In this document: positions 63,955 to 64,000 of the stretch, in pieces | How positions within the stretch are numbered: the stretch's first letter is position 1 | Layout: each line of letters starts with the position of its first letter | NCBI GenBank assembly: GCA_945861345.1 | Contig: CAMATX010000001.1 | Location: forward strand, 1-64,000 | DNA: 64,000 nt | Origin: Comamonas sp. lk | Lineage (GTDB): Bacteria; Pseudomonadota; Gammaproteobacteria; Burkholderiales; Burkholderiaceae_C | Direction of reading: 5' to 3' | Position numbers and translations under genes: made by a program | The notes under the pieces: generated by a model | Database searches by the model: none | The model's input: only the letters and a program-made list of their open reading frames with translations | What the model was told of the DNA's origin: nothing

Positions 63955-64000
63955 TTAGGGGCTCGTGACCACCGTGGCCGCCGCTTTCGCGTTGGCCTGG
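63955..64000 (-). CDS. ccmE: C-terminus of probable CcmE (partial)
   Basis: An open frame from the right edge ends in TAA at 63955-63957 and encodes QANAKAAATVVTSP, an Ala/Thr-rich tail. Position immediately upstream of ccmF, where ccmE normally sits, suggests the heme chaperone CcmE; the conserved heme-binding His lies outside the window, so the call rests on synteny. Confidence 0.5.
   Translation of the reverse strand, partial: QANAKAAATVVTSP

Overview
The window is a compact, GC-rich chromosomal segment of a betaproteobacterium, most likely a member of the Comamonadaceae (Burkholderiales). This rests on gene order: coaE-zapD-yacG next to pilBCD, argJ and secA; a System I cytochrome c cluster; dusB-fis-purH; and yqgE-ruvX-pyrR-pyrB-pyrX. 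The genus cannot be fixed from sequence reading alone. I saw no rRNA, tRNA, CRISPR array, transposase, integrase or prophage gene.

Layout. 1-5.3 kb: a truncated AAA+ ATPase with repeated AAGTTACC-type half-sites upstream, a 2OG-Fe(II) oxygenase, a GFA-family protein, YaeQ, an SDR and a thiolase. 5.3-6.2 kb: an AT-richer island with nested inverted repeats and an orphan methyltransferase. 6.3-10.3 kb: an MDR oxidoreductase, then an acyl-CoA synthetase/serine hydrolase pair. 10.4-15.3 kb: an amino-acid ABC transporter (aapJQMP) with a probable read-through terminator after the binding-protein gene, plus a flavin reductase. 15.3-19.9 kb: an EamA transporter, a GST-fold protein, an unknown membrane-anchored protein and the ABC-F protein EttA. 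20-26.7 kb: RhlE helicase, a class III aminotransferase, a cupin, GloA, a second EamA transporter, Upp and ArsH. 26.7-30.3 kb: an orphan ribbon-helix-helix protein, RelA and an alpha/beta hydrolase.

30.3-40 kb is one long plus-strand run: bdhA-like, rmlBDAC (dTDP-L-rhamnose), pilBCD (type IV pilus ATPase, platform and prepilin peptidase), coaE, zapD and yacG. Most junctions overlap by 1-8 bases, so sugar-nucleotide synthesis and pilus assembly are probably co-expressed. A minus-strand block argJ-DUF815-mutT converges on it. A second AT-richer orphan methyltransferase (42.75 kb) lies between argJ and secA. After secA come an M23 peptidase and DciA.

47.6-52.1 kb is a minus-strand pyrimidine operon (yqgE-ruvX-pyrR-pyrB-pyrX-plsC) whose dihydroorotase-like gene lacks the HxH zinc ligands and so probably encodes the non-catalytic ATCase partner. 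It is followed by a photolyase, a 57-residue rubredoxin, a ThiD-like kinase and HemL. A clear bidirectional terminator at 56.25 kb separates hemL from the convergent dusB-fis-purH operon. The window ends with a YqaA-type membrane protein and the minus-strand ccmE(partial)-ccmF-ccmG-ccmH-ccmI operon.

Most of the window is ordinary housekeeping. The points most worth a second look are the structured upstream regions (AAA+ ATPase, rhlE, aapJ, the 18.1-kb palindrome), the two orphan methyltransferases with their flanking inverted repeats, the rml-pil fusion operon, the degenerate PyrX and the 17.4-18.1 kb unknown gene with a coupled leader ORF.
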